From Lasiosphaeris hirsuta (Eukaryota; Ascomycota; Sordariomycetes; Sordariales; Lasiosphaeriaceae): a stretch of 64,000 nucleotides of DNA. Every line of letters begins with the position of its first letter. Positions within the stretch are counted from its first letter, which is position 1. The notes under the pieces were generated by a model. That model had not been told where the DNA came from, ran no database searches, and was given only the letters and a program-made list of their open reading frames with translations. Of this stretch, positions 10,190 through 19,135 are shown in pieces. Both the position numbers and the translations under genes were made by a program. The stretch spans positions 1,178,001 to 1,242,000 of the forward strand of contig JAUKUA010000007.1 of NCBI GenBank assembly GCA_030549175.1, given 5' to 3'.

Positions 10190-11722
10190 ATGTTTCTTCC
10201 CTTCTTAGCCCCGTTCTTGGCTCTAGGCCTTCACCTCTTGGCCCACCTCCCACAAACTGCTGCTCTGATCGTCCGAGATGACGCCCCGTTGTTTGTTCAG
10301 GTGCTCTCGAGAAGGCGACGGCCACGGACAGCACTTATAACACGGGCGGCACCATTACCATCAATGGGTTTACCATGTTGGTTCCCAAGAACCTGTTTGT
10401 AGAGTTTCCTGCGGCATGGGTCCCGTGGAAGGACTTTGTAGCGAGTCGGTCTGACTTTGATGGCTTTGAGACATTGGTTAGCATCTTCAAGGTTCCTTTG
10501 ATCGTTCTCCCTCTCAACTTGAATTTCTAGGTCATGGAGAACGTGGTTCTCGGCAAGCCACTGGTCGGACAAATTATCATTTCCGAGTTCTTTGAGGGCG
10601 TCAACTTTGGCTACATCGAGTCCACTGCAAGGATGGTAGCATGCAGATCGAGGGCGGCGGCCCGGTGGTGCGCATCAGCGACCCCAACGCCGTCTTCTCG
10701 GTCGGCTACGACAAGGCGCCGTTTATGACGGCCGACAGGAACGCCCAGCACCTTGTAAGTGCATGCCCCAAAAGGTCAGACAGCGCGTGCTCACCAGTCC
10801 AACAGCCAAGCCCCCGACCCGCTCACCATGGCGCCCTTTCTCCCGGGCGACTTCATCTCCTTCAGCGGCTTCCGCAAAGGCAAAGAGGTGATCGCCTTCA
10901 ACATCGTAGCCCAAAACGTGCAGATCACGACGGGCGACGACATCATCTACGTACGGCCGGAGCTAGGGCTGCTGGGCATCTACAGCGCCAACCCGTCCGC
11001 CGAGGTGGCCGACTCACGCCTCATCGGATACACATCCAACCCGCGCGCGACGGTGAGCCTGTACGCCATAGACGTCGACCCGTGCACGGGAGCCACGACG
11101 GACCGGCTGGTAGCCGGGGTGGGCCTGCGGGGGGGGGGGGGGGGGGCGCAACTTCCAGAACAAATTCGAGTACCGCAATGAGATCCTGTTTGGGTGCACG
11201 CGCGAGTACCGCGCGATTGTCGAGCTGAACGGCCGACCGCTCACGCGTAAGACCAAGAACGGGCTGATGGCTGGGACCTACCTGCAGCCCGTCAACGCGT
11301 GGGTGCCGGCCGAGCAGGACGTGCCCGGCGTGCCGCCCGTGCCGCACGAGTTCCGCGAGATGGCCTTTCTGACCAAGGGGGTTGGGCGCGATGGCGACGG
11401 GAATCTCTGGGGGCCGTTGGAGCCGTTTCCGCAGTGGGGTGTGGCTATCGTGCCGCCCAACTGCGCGGGGACATCCGGCGCGGTTGCGCCGATTCGTTCC
11501 TCGAATGAAACGGAGCCGGTACCGCTCAGGAAGAGGAGGATCTTTAGGCCGCGCATTGCTCTTATCAAGGCCTAGGCTGTTGCGGATGCTGAGAACAAGG
11601 GAACGGATGAGGCCGAAGTCAATGTTGCGCCCGCTGAGGCGGAGGCGGTTGCTGTCAAGGAAGCCAAGGATGATGCTGAGCTGGAGGCTGGTTTGTCACT
11701 GGAAAATAACGTAAATATCTGA
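10190..11722 (+). pseudogene. Broken gene for a secreted fungal protein of unknown function
   Basis: The ATG at 10190 opens a hydrophobic leader (MFLPFLAPFLALGLHLLA). After a frame change near 10300 the protein reads TGGTITINGFTMLVPKNLF. A first intron fits about 10477-10530 (ends in TTTCTAG). A second frame change near 10627 precedes MQIEGGGPVVRISDPNAVFS. A second intron fits 10755-10797. Then come DPLTMAPFLPGDFISFSGF, IVAQNVQITTGDDIIYVRPE and SLYAIDVDPCTGATTDRL. An 18-G tract (11129-11146) shifts the frame before NFQNKFEYRNEILFG, TYLQPVNAWVPAEQDVPGV and WGPLEPFPQWGV. An in-frame TAG (11573-11575) splits off an acidic Ala/Glu-rich tail ending at 11722. I recall the same block order in a conserved extracellular ascomycete family with no known function. 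At least three frameshifts and one nonsense codon make it a pseudogene as sequenced. Confidence 0.7.
11129..11146 (+). repeat. 18-base guanine homopolymer inside a coding relic
   Basis: Eighteen consecutive G. Upstream frame reads VAGVGLR and downstream frame reads NFQNKFEYR one base out of phase, so the tract is the site of a frameshift. It may be real slippage or a base-calling artefact. Confidence 0.9.
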
Positions 11723-12197
11723 GCGGGCGGTGGGGTGGCAGTACTCTGGCGGTTGGACTAAACAAAGGGGCTGCGATTATCTCCCTTACCCGTGGACATG
11801 ACTGGGCTTGGATTCGTCGCCCGCCACAAATATTGGCACCAGAGCCGTCACAAATATCACCAGAACTGTCACAAGAATCACCGAGTTGAATAGAGTTGCC
11901 CGCCATGAAGTCCCGGGCGTTCAGGATCATGACACTTCGCTGCAGCAAGCGAAGCTATCTGGCTACAGATGCGCCGTGTGTTGTTGGAGATGGGGCGAGG
12001 GTATCTTTGAACATATTCCGATATCCGGAAGAATTCAATAGAAGAATACCGCGTTTGTTGCTCAATCTTAATCTTGATGGAGGCTGTCCAAAGTATCTTT
12101 GGATCGACGACGACCGAGGTCACAGTAACAATGTACAGTCGGGAGGTTTGGGATACCGATAACTATTGTACTTGAAACAGTCTCTACCGAGCCGAAA
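11723..12197. other. Spacer without a supported gene
   Basis: Frames of 77-97 codons on both strands show only threonine- or serine-rich composition. The degenerate repeat of CACAAATAT-type words at 11822-11880 explains them. No domain was recognised. Confidence 0.35.
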
Positions 12198-12641
12198 ATG
12201 CTTAGGATGGAGATATTTACAACAACCCGGAGAACTCCTCCTTACCCGAGAATATTCGGACGAGAAGTCCCGGGTCTCCCTGGAGATACCTCATCCGACG
12301 ACAGCCTGCGTTGGGTCCAAGATTGGCTGGCACATTGTGTGGATGAACATGGCGAATGTTGCGGTACTACATCCTCGATGCTTCCAACGCGGGTTCTTGA
12401 TCTCAATGGAAGTGGAGACGTCAAACTTGTTGATGGGACTGGGTCTACCCTGCCGACAAGACACGCTGCCTTAAGCCAATGCTGGGGGTCAGTTCTCCAG
12501 AGTGTCGGACAACGAAACAAAGCTTGGACGAGCGAAAAGCGGGTATTTTTCCTATTGACAAGCTACCACCAGCTTTCCGAACCTTCCACGAATTCTTTTC
12601 TCGCCATTGAAATGCAAGCCCGCGGAAATACAAGGGCCTAA
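12198..12641 (+). pseudogene. Truncated HET-domain (heterokaryon incompatibility) gene
   Basis: The frame contains the lead-in typical of HET proteins: WVQDWLAHCVDEHGECCG (paired cysteines and His), LPTRVLDLNGSGDVKLVD, then YAALSHCWG written here as HAALSQCWGS. After that the correct continuation moves to another frame at about 12500: KAGIFPIDKLPPAFRTFHEF, the usual block after the first HET motif, and then meets TGA. No WIDSLCI or RGWTLQE motifs follow, so more than half the domain is absent. The remaining open sequence at 12640-12830 is not recognised. Intact members act in non-self recognition and cell death between fungal individuals. Confidence 0.65.
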
Positions 12642-13210
12642 ACAGGATTGTTGGCTCGGAATGGGACGGCATGTATGGCGAAGTCGTTGTGTCCTTGTTT
12701 AGCTGGCGCACAATTGTTGACCACATCAATGCACAGGGCTGTCGCTTCATCTCGTTAACCACGGAAACTCGGCTTCCAGAAGACGCAATGCCGCATCGAG
12801 TTGCCCTTGATTGCATTGCGGGAGCTGGATGCACCCCATGACCGACATTATTATACATAATAGCGCAAGTAACTGCCGCTACACCGCCGTATATTGGCCT
12901 CATCACTGGGCCTTTTCCCACTGGCCCAGCGGCTCTTTAGCCGGCCGGGGTACGTCGGCAGCCGGGTGCAGATGCCAGAGATTGAGTTCCCGGGGTGCGA
13001 CCCGGGGAAAGACGGATTTGCCAAGCAATATCGCCGTCCATGACTGGGGTCGGCAGCGGAGGGAGCCCAATGTGGCAACCGCAGCTCATATAAGTGAACT
13101 GAGGCGGATGCCCAAAGAGAGGGAGAAAGCCGCTTTGATTGTCGTGCACCCGGTTTCCTCATTCTCCCTCATCTCCAGCTCGCCAAAAGGGCGTCATCAC
13201 TACCGCCACC
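12642..13210. other. Intergenic region with LPMO promoter
   Basis: Apart from an open but unrecognised stretch at 12642-12832, this is the upstream region of the AA9 gene. GC-rich sequence is followed by a TATA-like element and a CT-rich leader before the ATG. Confidence 0.4.
13087..13094 (+). promoter_or_regulatory. TATA-like element upstream of AA9 LPMO
   Basis: CATATAAG lies about 117 nt before the ATG at 13211, followed by a CT-rich leader. Position and composition suit a core promoter, but this is consensus matching only. Confidence 0.4.
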
Positions 13211-13963
13211 ATGCTCGCAAGTGTCACCGTTCTGCTGGGCGCCGCTCTTGGCGCCAGCGCGCACTACACGCTCCCCAAGATCCTGGCGGGGGGTGCCGGC
13301 GCCGACTGGCAGTACGTGCGCAAGGCCGACAACTGGCAGAGCAACGGCTTCGTCGGTAACGTCGCGTCGGAGCAGATCCGGTGCTTCCAGTCGGCCGTCG
13401 CGCCCGCGCAGGCGACGCTCAACGTCACGGCCGGCTCGACGGTGACGTATGGGGCCGCCCCCAACGTCTACCACCCCGGCCCCATGCAGTTCTACCTGGC
13501 CCGCGTGCCCGACGGCGAGAGCGTCAGCTCCTGGAAGGGCGAGGGCGCCGTGTGGTTCAAGATCTACCACGAGCAGCCCAACTTTGGTGCCCAGCTCACC
13601 TGGCCGAGCAACGGTACGTGCTGTCCTGTATACACAAAAACAGATAGACCACACACACTAACAAAGTCTTGACTCACAGGCAAGAGCTCCTTCTCGGTCG
13701 CCATCCCTAAATGCATCAAGGCCGGCTTCTACCTCCTCCGCGCCGAGCACATTGGCCTGCACGCCGCCTCCACCTCGGGCGGCGCTCAGTTCTACATCTC
13801 GTGCGCCCAGCTCGGCATCACGGGCGGCGGCAGCACCGAGCCCTCGGAGAAGGTGGCCTTCCCGGGAGCGTACAAGGCCGCGGACCCTGGTATTCAAATC
13901 AACATCAACTACCCGGTCCCGACGACATACAAGAACCCTGGCCCGGCAGTCTTTACCTGCTAG
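13211..13963 (+). CDS. AA9 lytic polysaccharide monooxygenase (LPMO A)
   Basis: Secreted copper enzyme that oxidatively cleaves cellulose or related glucans. Exons 13211-13613 and 13680-13963 join across a 66-nt intron (GTACGT donor, CACAG acceptor) to give 228 residues. The signal peptide (1-17, MLASVTVLLGAALGASA) ends directly before His18, which becomes the N-terminal copper-brace histidine. The second copper histidine is His88 in VYHPGPMQFYLARV, and the axial tyrosine is Tyr173 in AQFYISCAQLGITGG. Cysteines at 58, 146, 176 and 228 suit the family's disulfides. The catalytic domain ends at the stop with no CBM1 or linker, so it is a single-domain LPMO. It is the only intact gene in the left 15 kb. 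A second AA9 gene lies 2.7 kb downstream on the other strand. Assignment is from motifs and is strong; regioselectivity cannot be told. Confidence 0.95.
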
Positions 13964-14156
13964 ATTGCCTGCTAAACTAGTGGTATGTCGAGGGTTTCAG
14001 GGGTTTAGAATTTGAAATAGACATAGGTGGGAGCATAGCGTTTTTGTGTATATAATTGGTTTTTCATTTACGCAACCGTCATCCTCTTTATTCTTGTAAT
14101 GTGAGATGAATCTGAGCACACGAATGTTCACTGTCAAAATAGGGTACCGCAGCTAA

Positions 14157-14960
14157 CTAACCCTCACCCCAACGATGATGAGGGGGGTAACTATTACAAG
14201 GCTTTCGAGCAACACAACGGGCTGCTGTCGGCCGCCATCGCCACCATCGTCTTGGTCGTCCCGTTGGCGCTCGCCTTCACCGTGGCGTACCTTACGCCCG
14301 AGATAGGCCTCGGCTGTCGCTCGGCGACGATGCTGGCCAACGCTGTCAGCCAGGTGCTCCTTATCCTCCTGTATGGGTACCACATAGCTCGCCAGCGATG
14401 CGTAACATGAGGAAGTGTGTCCAAAAAACCAACAAGACAAAGTACTACAGCCTCTGGGTCATCAGCATCCTGTATTACGCCGTTGGGTCGATAGCGGCCT
14501 GCATCACCATCGCCGGTACCATCATGCAGCTGGTGGGCATCTATCGCAACTGCATGTACAAGGCCGGGCTGCTCTACGCGTTCCCGTTGTAGCGCTCTGC
14601 TTGGGCAGCGGCGCAGGTCACGCTCTCGGCCGACAACCAGACGGATCCGGATCAGGCGCAAAACTGGATGGCGCTCAGCGGACCTGGTGTGGCATGGCTT
14701 GTCATCCCATGCGCAGCGGCCTGATGGCATCGGGTGCGGATGAGGCAGCGGTGCTTGCAACTTATTGATGAGCTGCGTAAGATGGCGCTGCCTGATGCCG
14801 AAGTCCTAGAGACCTTTCTTGACCATCAGAGCAAGAGTACGAGCCACTGAAGGCTACCGTACCTCCAGGGGCTGGAGGGCGTCGACCAGGTTGGAATACG
14901 GGTTCGTGCCCTTCCAATGGTTTGGACACAAGGTGGTCAAAGCTGATCAAAATACCAACC
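14157..14960 (+). pseudogene. Decayed polytopic membrane protein
   Basis: Protein-like blocks run in order with frame changes and stops between them. The first (14168-14400) holds NYYKAFEQHNGLLSAAIATI, LVVPLALAFTVAYLTPEIGL and LLILLYGYHIARQ, all membrane-like. The second (14398-14592) reads KTKYYSLWVISILYYAVGS, then ITIAGTIMQLVGIYRNCMY and a stop. The third holds NWMALSGPGVAWLVIPCAA, and the last fragment reads DELRKMALPDAEVLETFLDH. The block around GTIMQLVGIYRNCMY resembles the IIFAQFSGVFNNCPC block of the intact 638-aa membrane protein at 29.5-31.6 kb, so the two are probably paralogues. The 5' end is missing. Function unknown. Confidence 0.55.
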
Positions 14961-15059
14961 CTAATAAAGCCTGATCTGGCCAGTTAGCAGGATAACCAGC
15001 GGAATGAAAACCACGCATACATCATCGTATGATACCTATTTTGGCGTCCGGCTGACGAC

Positions 15060-15382
15060 AACACGCCGACAACTTGCAGAAGTATCTCTGTGTGTTTACT
15101 TTTGGCAACCCAAGTATCCACTGGACTTTTGAGGGTCCTGGTCATGAAGTCGGAGGGCAGCACTCGGCGCCAGGGGTTCTTTTTCGCAGGACGGAGCATT
15201 TCGCGAACGAGGCGGATTTCGTTGCGAATTTGGGCGTCTTGAGGTTGCGTGATACAACCAACACAAACGCGGGCGCCGTGGCGAGCAACGGCTACCCGGC
15301 CGGCACCGTGTTCGTGAACACGGACTGGAAGGGTCACATGTTTGCGGCGCAGTACAGCCTCAACCCGGACGACTTACGTTGA
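15060..15382 (+). pseudogene. Fragment of an alpha/beta-hydrolase (lipase-like) protein
   Basis: The frame reads CVFTFGNPSIHWTFEGPGHE, then FRRTEHFANEADFVANLGVL and TVFVNTDWKGHMFAAQYSLN. In fungal alpha/beta-hydrolases of the DUF676-like type, a YTFGS/N segment is followed by VEHFANExDxVxxxGVL and, at the end, GRVFVxxxxGHMFxxHYL, so this is the C-terminal quarter including the histidine-bearing strand-turn. No N-terminal part with the nucleophile elbow is found upstream, and the frame ends early. Probably a truncated relic. Assignment is from recalled pattern. Confidence 0.5.
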
Positions 15383-16030
15383 CCCGCAGGGCTCCTGGCT
15401 CCTCAACTGCAGCAGCTCAAGAACTATGGATGCGCATGTGCCTGCATCTTGACGACGGTTGGCAGTTGTCGGTCACTCTGATGTGTTGGTCGTCTGGTCT
15501 CGTGGGGGTTAACCAGCCCTCCCTAGGGATTCTAAATGCAGTTGTCTATCGAGGTACCTAATGAGTTTGCTGTTCGGCGGTACCCATACCCTCCTCCCCT
15601 TGACAACGGCGTTGTCTCCCTGGAAGAATGTTTATAGAAGGTGTAACGTGAGACTTAGAGGACAGTAGGTGGCAGTGACTGCGATGGCGTGATTGTCTGG
15701 TCCGATGTCGCAACCAGTTCCCGACAAGACTATTAAACCCCTCAAGTTGATCACCGGCGGCACACTCTCGCAACTTGATTCTTCCCACGGACCATATTTT
15801 GAGAACGAAGAAAGGAAATAGAAATTGAGCCCCGGAGCAAGGAAGAGAGAATTTCCGCTTTAGTAAGTCAAAGTGCTGGGAGCACACTGCCTTGTACATT
15901 TCCATAGTCACTCGAGCACGAAATACCTCAATCAAAAGAGGGGCTCTCGTGAATAAAACCTCAACCCTTAAAACCCTCACAACCTCCAACTGAACACCAC
16001 CCCCACCACCAATACCAACTCGCAGGCAAA
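15383..16030. other. Intergenic region upstream of the histidine phosphatase
   Basis: No gene is supported. The last 100 bases become C/A-rich, as in fungal 5' leaders, ending with AACTCGCAGGCAAAATG around the next start. Confidence 0.4.
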
Positions 16031-16642
16031 ATGCCATCCACAATCTACCTAATCCGTCACGCCGAATCGGCCCACAACGTCACAAAAGACTTCACCCTCC
16101 GCGACCCAGGCCTCACCCCGCTAGGCCACACCCAAGCCGCGGCGCTCGCAACGACCTTCCCAGCCCTTGACACCGTCGCCGTCATCCTCGCCTCCCCGCT
16201 CACCCGCACCATCGAGACGGCCCTGGCGGCCTTTGGCGGCCTGCTCGCAGACCCCGAGGACGTCCGCGTCATCCTCGACCCCAACCTGCAGGAGCGCAGC
16301 GACCTGCCGTGCGACACGGGGTCGGCGCCGGCCGACCTGAGCGCGCGGTTCCCGGCGCTGGACTTTGGGGATTTGGGGGATGAGTGGTACCGCAAGGAGG
16401 GGGTGTATACCGCGGATGATGCGGCGGTGGCGGCGAGGGCGGCGGCGGTGAGGGGGATTTTGTGCGAGTTGGCTGGGGCGTTGGGGGACGCGGAGGGGAG
16501 GCGGGATGTAGCCGTGGTTACGCACGGCGTGTTCATGAAGTTCTTGGCTGGGGATCAGGGGATTGATCTCCCCAAGGCCGGGTGGAAAGCGTTTACTGTG
16601 CGGCAGGGGGATGGGGGGGCCGTGTTGGTTCCGGTGGAGTGA
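16031..16642 (+). CDS. Histidine phosphatase / phosphoglycerate-mutase-family protein
   Basis: Single-exon protein of 203 residues, a normal size for small cytosolic members of the family. The N-terminus MPSTIYLIRHAESAHNV carries the RHG-type motif (here RHA) whose first histidine is phosphorylated during catalysis. PGLTPLGHTQA follows, then ILASPLTRTIETAL, the usual substrate-side arginine segment. NLQERSDLPCDTGS holds the Glu-containing mid motif, and VAVVTHGVFMKFL supplies the second catalytic histidine. No signal peptide or membrane segment. It lies between the two LPMO genes and converges on the second with 49 nt between stop codons. Substrate cannot be told; fungal relatives act on phosphorylated metabolites. 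Confidence 0.9.
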   Translation: MPSTIYLIRHAESAHNVTKDFTLRDPGLTPLGHTQAAALATTFPALDTVAVILASPLTRTIETALAAFGGLLADPEDVRVILDPNLQERSDLPCDTGSAPADLSARFPALDFGDLGDEWYRKEGVYTADDAAVAARAAAVRGILCELAGALGDAEGRRDVAVVTHGVFMKFLAGDQGIDLPKAGWKAFTVRQGDGGAVLVPVE

Positions 16643-16691
16643 GGTGGATGGGATTGCTATCTCGGATTATATGCGTGCTGCTATCTGCCGC

Positions 16692-17488
16692 TCAGGAATC
16701 AGACCACACTGCCGGACCTGGGGGTTGGTAGGCGTCGGGCTTGATGGCCCCCAGGTTCACCAGAATGCCAGGATCGTTGCTCTTGTACGCGCCCGGAAGT
16801 GCCACCAGCGGGCCCGGCGTCCCGTTGCCGCCCCCCGTTATTCTGATTTGCGAGCATGACAGGTAGAACTGGGCCTTGTTGGCTTGCATGGCCATGTGCA
16901 GGGCGATGTGCTCGACGCGGAGGAGATATTCGCCGTCGGGGATGTTGTCGGGGATGGTCGCATTGACCGTGGTGTACAAATCTATATTGTCAGGGAATGC
17001 CTATGGGCCGGCAGGTGACGGACGGGTCTTACTTTGTCCGGGCCACGTAAACTGCTTGTTCTTGTCAATGGTGGGCATCGTCGTGTGAAACTTGAACCAC
17101 ACAGCACCCGAGCCGTCAAACTTGGCCGCCGAAGACCCCGCCGGGACCTTGGCGAGGTAGTACTGGGTCGGGCCCGGGTGGTTGATCTGCTGGGTCGAGA
17201 CGTAGTGGATGGTGGAGCCGGCGGGCACGTCGGCGACGTTGGCGGCGGCCTGGGAGCTGTAGCAGCGGATATCGGCGCTGGTAGGGTTTTCGACCCCCTG
17301 CTTGCCCTGCGCGTTCTTGGTCATGCGCGTTACCGACCAGTCCTTCTCCTCGGCCTTGCCGTTAACCACGAGCCTCGGGAACGTGTCTAGGAACTGATCA
17401 GTGAATGTCCCGTGTAAGCGATTTCAAGTTGCGTACAGTGGGCCTGGGCCGCGACTGCGCCAAGCAGAATGCCCGTAAATAGCTTCAT
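16692..17488 (-). CDS. AA9 lytic polysaccharide monooxygenase (LPMO B)
   Basis: Three exons (17488-17437, 17386-17033, 16981-16692) give 231 residues; introns are 50 and 51 nt with GTACGC and GTAAGA donors. The signal peptide is [16 protein letters not shown], so His17 is the mature N-terminal copper histidine. The first intron cuts the codon directly after it. The second copper histidine is His87 ([16 protein letters not shown]), and the axial tyrosine is Tyr175 in [15 protein letters not shown]. Region 143-157 ([15 protein letters not shown]) is typical of AA9. The protein ends with PGPAVWSDS and has no CBM1. It differs strongly from LPMO A, so this is not a recent tandem duplicate. Secreted and likely active on cellulose or other beta-glucans. 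Confidence 0.95.
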
Positions 17489-19135
17489 TTTGATGCTTGT
17501 CAGCAGCAACGGGTCAGGAATGGAAAGACGGCAAACCAGCCAGGCATGTTGCTGCCAGGTTAGGTCAGATGTGTGTGCTTTTAAGCTTTTGGGCTGCTGC
17601 CCCCAACCGCCGGCATATCATCCTCGATCCAATTCGATACATGAAAAGCATATAGAAGCCATGGTGCTTGCCGTATTCCTGGACACACGGCTAATCTTTG
17701 GGGATTGGGGCGACAGCTGGTTCGCGGGCAATTTAGCCACCGCGGGCACCAAAGTGCCGAGCTTGTGGGGAAAGTCTTTCAAATGGTCATATGGATTCCA
17801 GATAGATTGGCCGAATTTACAAGTTCGGCACCTGCTGAGATTTCTAGGAAACTCAACCCTCTCTGGTCTTAATGTTCTGTCTGTTATTTTTGTATTGATT
17901 GATGGATTCATTTTGCATAGTTTTGCCCCCCGAAGGGGTAATGGCACAGCGGGGCTCGGGTACTTTGTAGGTTCTTTGTCGCCTATATTTCGAACCATCC
18001 CATATCTTATGAAGGTTTTCCGTGGAGGTGTTCCCTATCCTACATTTTACCTCCCCGAGCAATGCCCCGATACTTACACTTACATGTATATATTACATTT
18101 AAAATCCTCAACTTGACCCTCATATAAAAGCTACTACCGAAGAGGAAGACCCCCCTGATATCAGGTATACTACGGCTTCTACTGGAAAAAGAACTATACT
18201 ACTGAGCTGGTATACGGTAGATGCAGCTATAAGAGACATACCGATAAATGCCTAAACTATTTAAGACTATATAAGCTAAATAATATAAGGGCCTATGCCC
18301 TATAGCCAAAGGCTGATAAGATGAACGGTAGCTTAATCTTCTCTGGGAAGGAGAATATCAAGGTGTAACACACACTTGCGAGTGTAGGTGCTGGGAGCAC
18401 CGTTGGACGATATAGAGCATAGGATAAAGACCTCCGCGGAAGTCCTACGTAAAGAGCGGGATAGTTCGGGATGTAGGTAATAAAGAGACCTTAAAGTACT
18501 CTACCGTTTTCGGATACTCTGGCCCAGATAGAAAAGAGCAATGGACCACTCAACAGAGTTAGGGGGTCTAGGCTTCAATTGATCTTCTTACAACCACCTA
18601 ACCACCGTTCCATCCTCTTTACCGCTAAGCCCAATAGGGAGCTTATAGGCTGGGAGTTACTAACACCCCCCCCCCATCTCTCTACATCTTCTACGATCAA
18701 ACGTGGGTTCCTAATTGTTTTGAGATTTAAGCGGAACGATGCTGTGGAGATATAAGGGAAACATACCTCCAACGGGCTTGTAGCGAATTGTTTGGCCGAG
18801 CTTGAACTGCGCCATGGTTTCTGATGATAGGTGGTGGTCCTTTGGGTGGGAGTGCTGCGGGTGAGAGGTTGGAGTGATGTCGAGTCAGGCGTTCAATGTT
18901 CAAAGTCCGGAGTTGAAGCGACATGGCAAGTTATAGTCACTCCTGAAACTTACATCAGACGTACGCATTGTACAGTCGTGCGCAATAAGAACGTTGGCCT
19001 GACTTTAAGGTTCCGGGATAGGACTTGTGTGCCGGCCGATAACAAGGTGACGCAAGTCTGTTCGCAATGATGAAAGGTGAAGTCGTTCCAGTCTTATAAT
19101 GATAGATGCCATAGCCGGTCATACCGACGTCACAT
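17489..19135. other. AT-rich, probably decayed repeat-derived spacer
   Basis: Shared upstream side of LPMO B, then about 1 kb (roughly 17.9-18.9 kb) of AT-rich, stop-rich sequence that looks like worn repeat DNA. A small perfect hairpin (GGTGCTGGGAGCACC) lies near 18388-18402. A 215-codon frame over 17469-18116 shows no domain and is not accepted as a gene. Confidence 0.4.

Noticed and set aside
12642..12832. Open stretch after the HET relic (WDGMYGEVVVSLFSWRTIVD)
   Set aside because: It reads as protein-like, but no start, domain or continuation is seen. Not enough to call a gene.
17469..18116. 215-codon frame upstream of the AA9 LPMO B start
   Set aside because: It runs from the LPMO promoter into AT-rich decayed sequence and shows no motif or splice sites.
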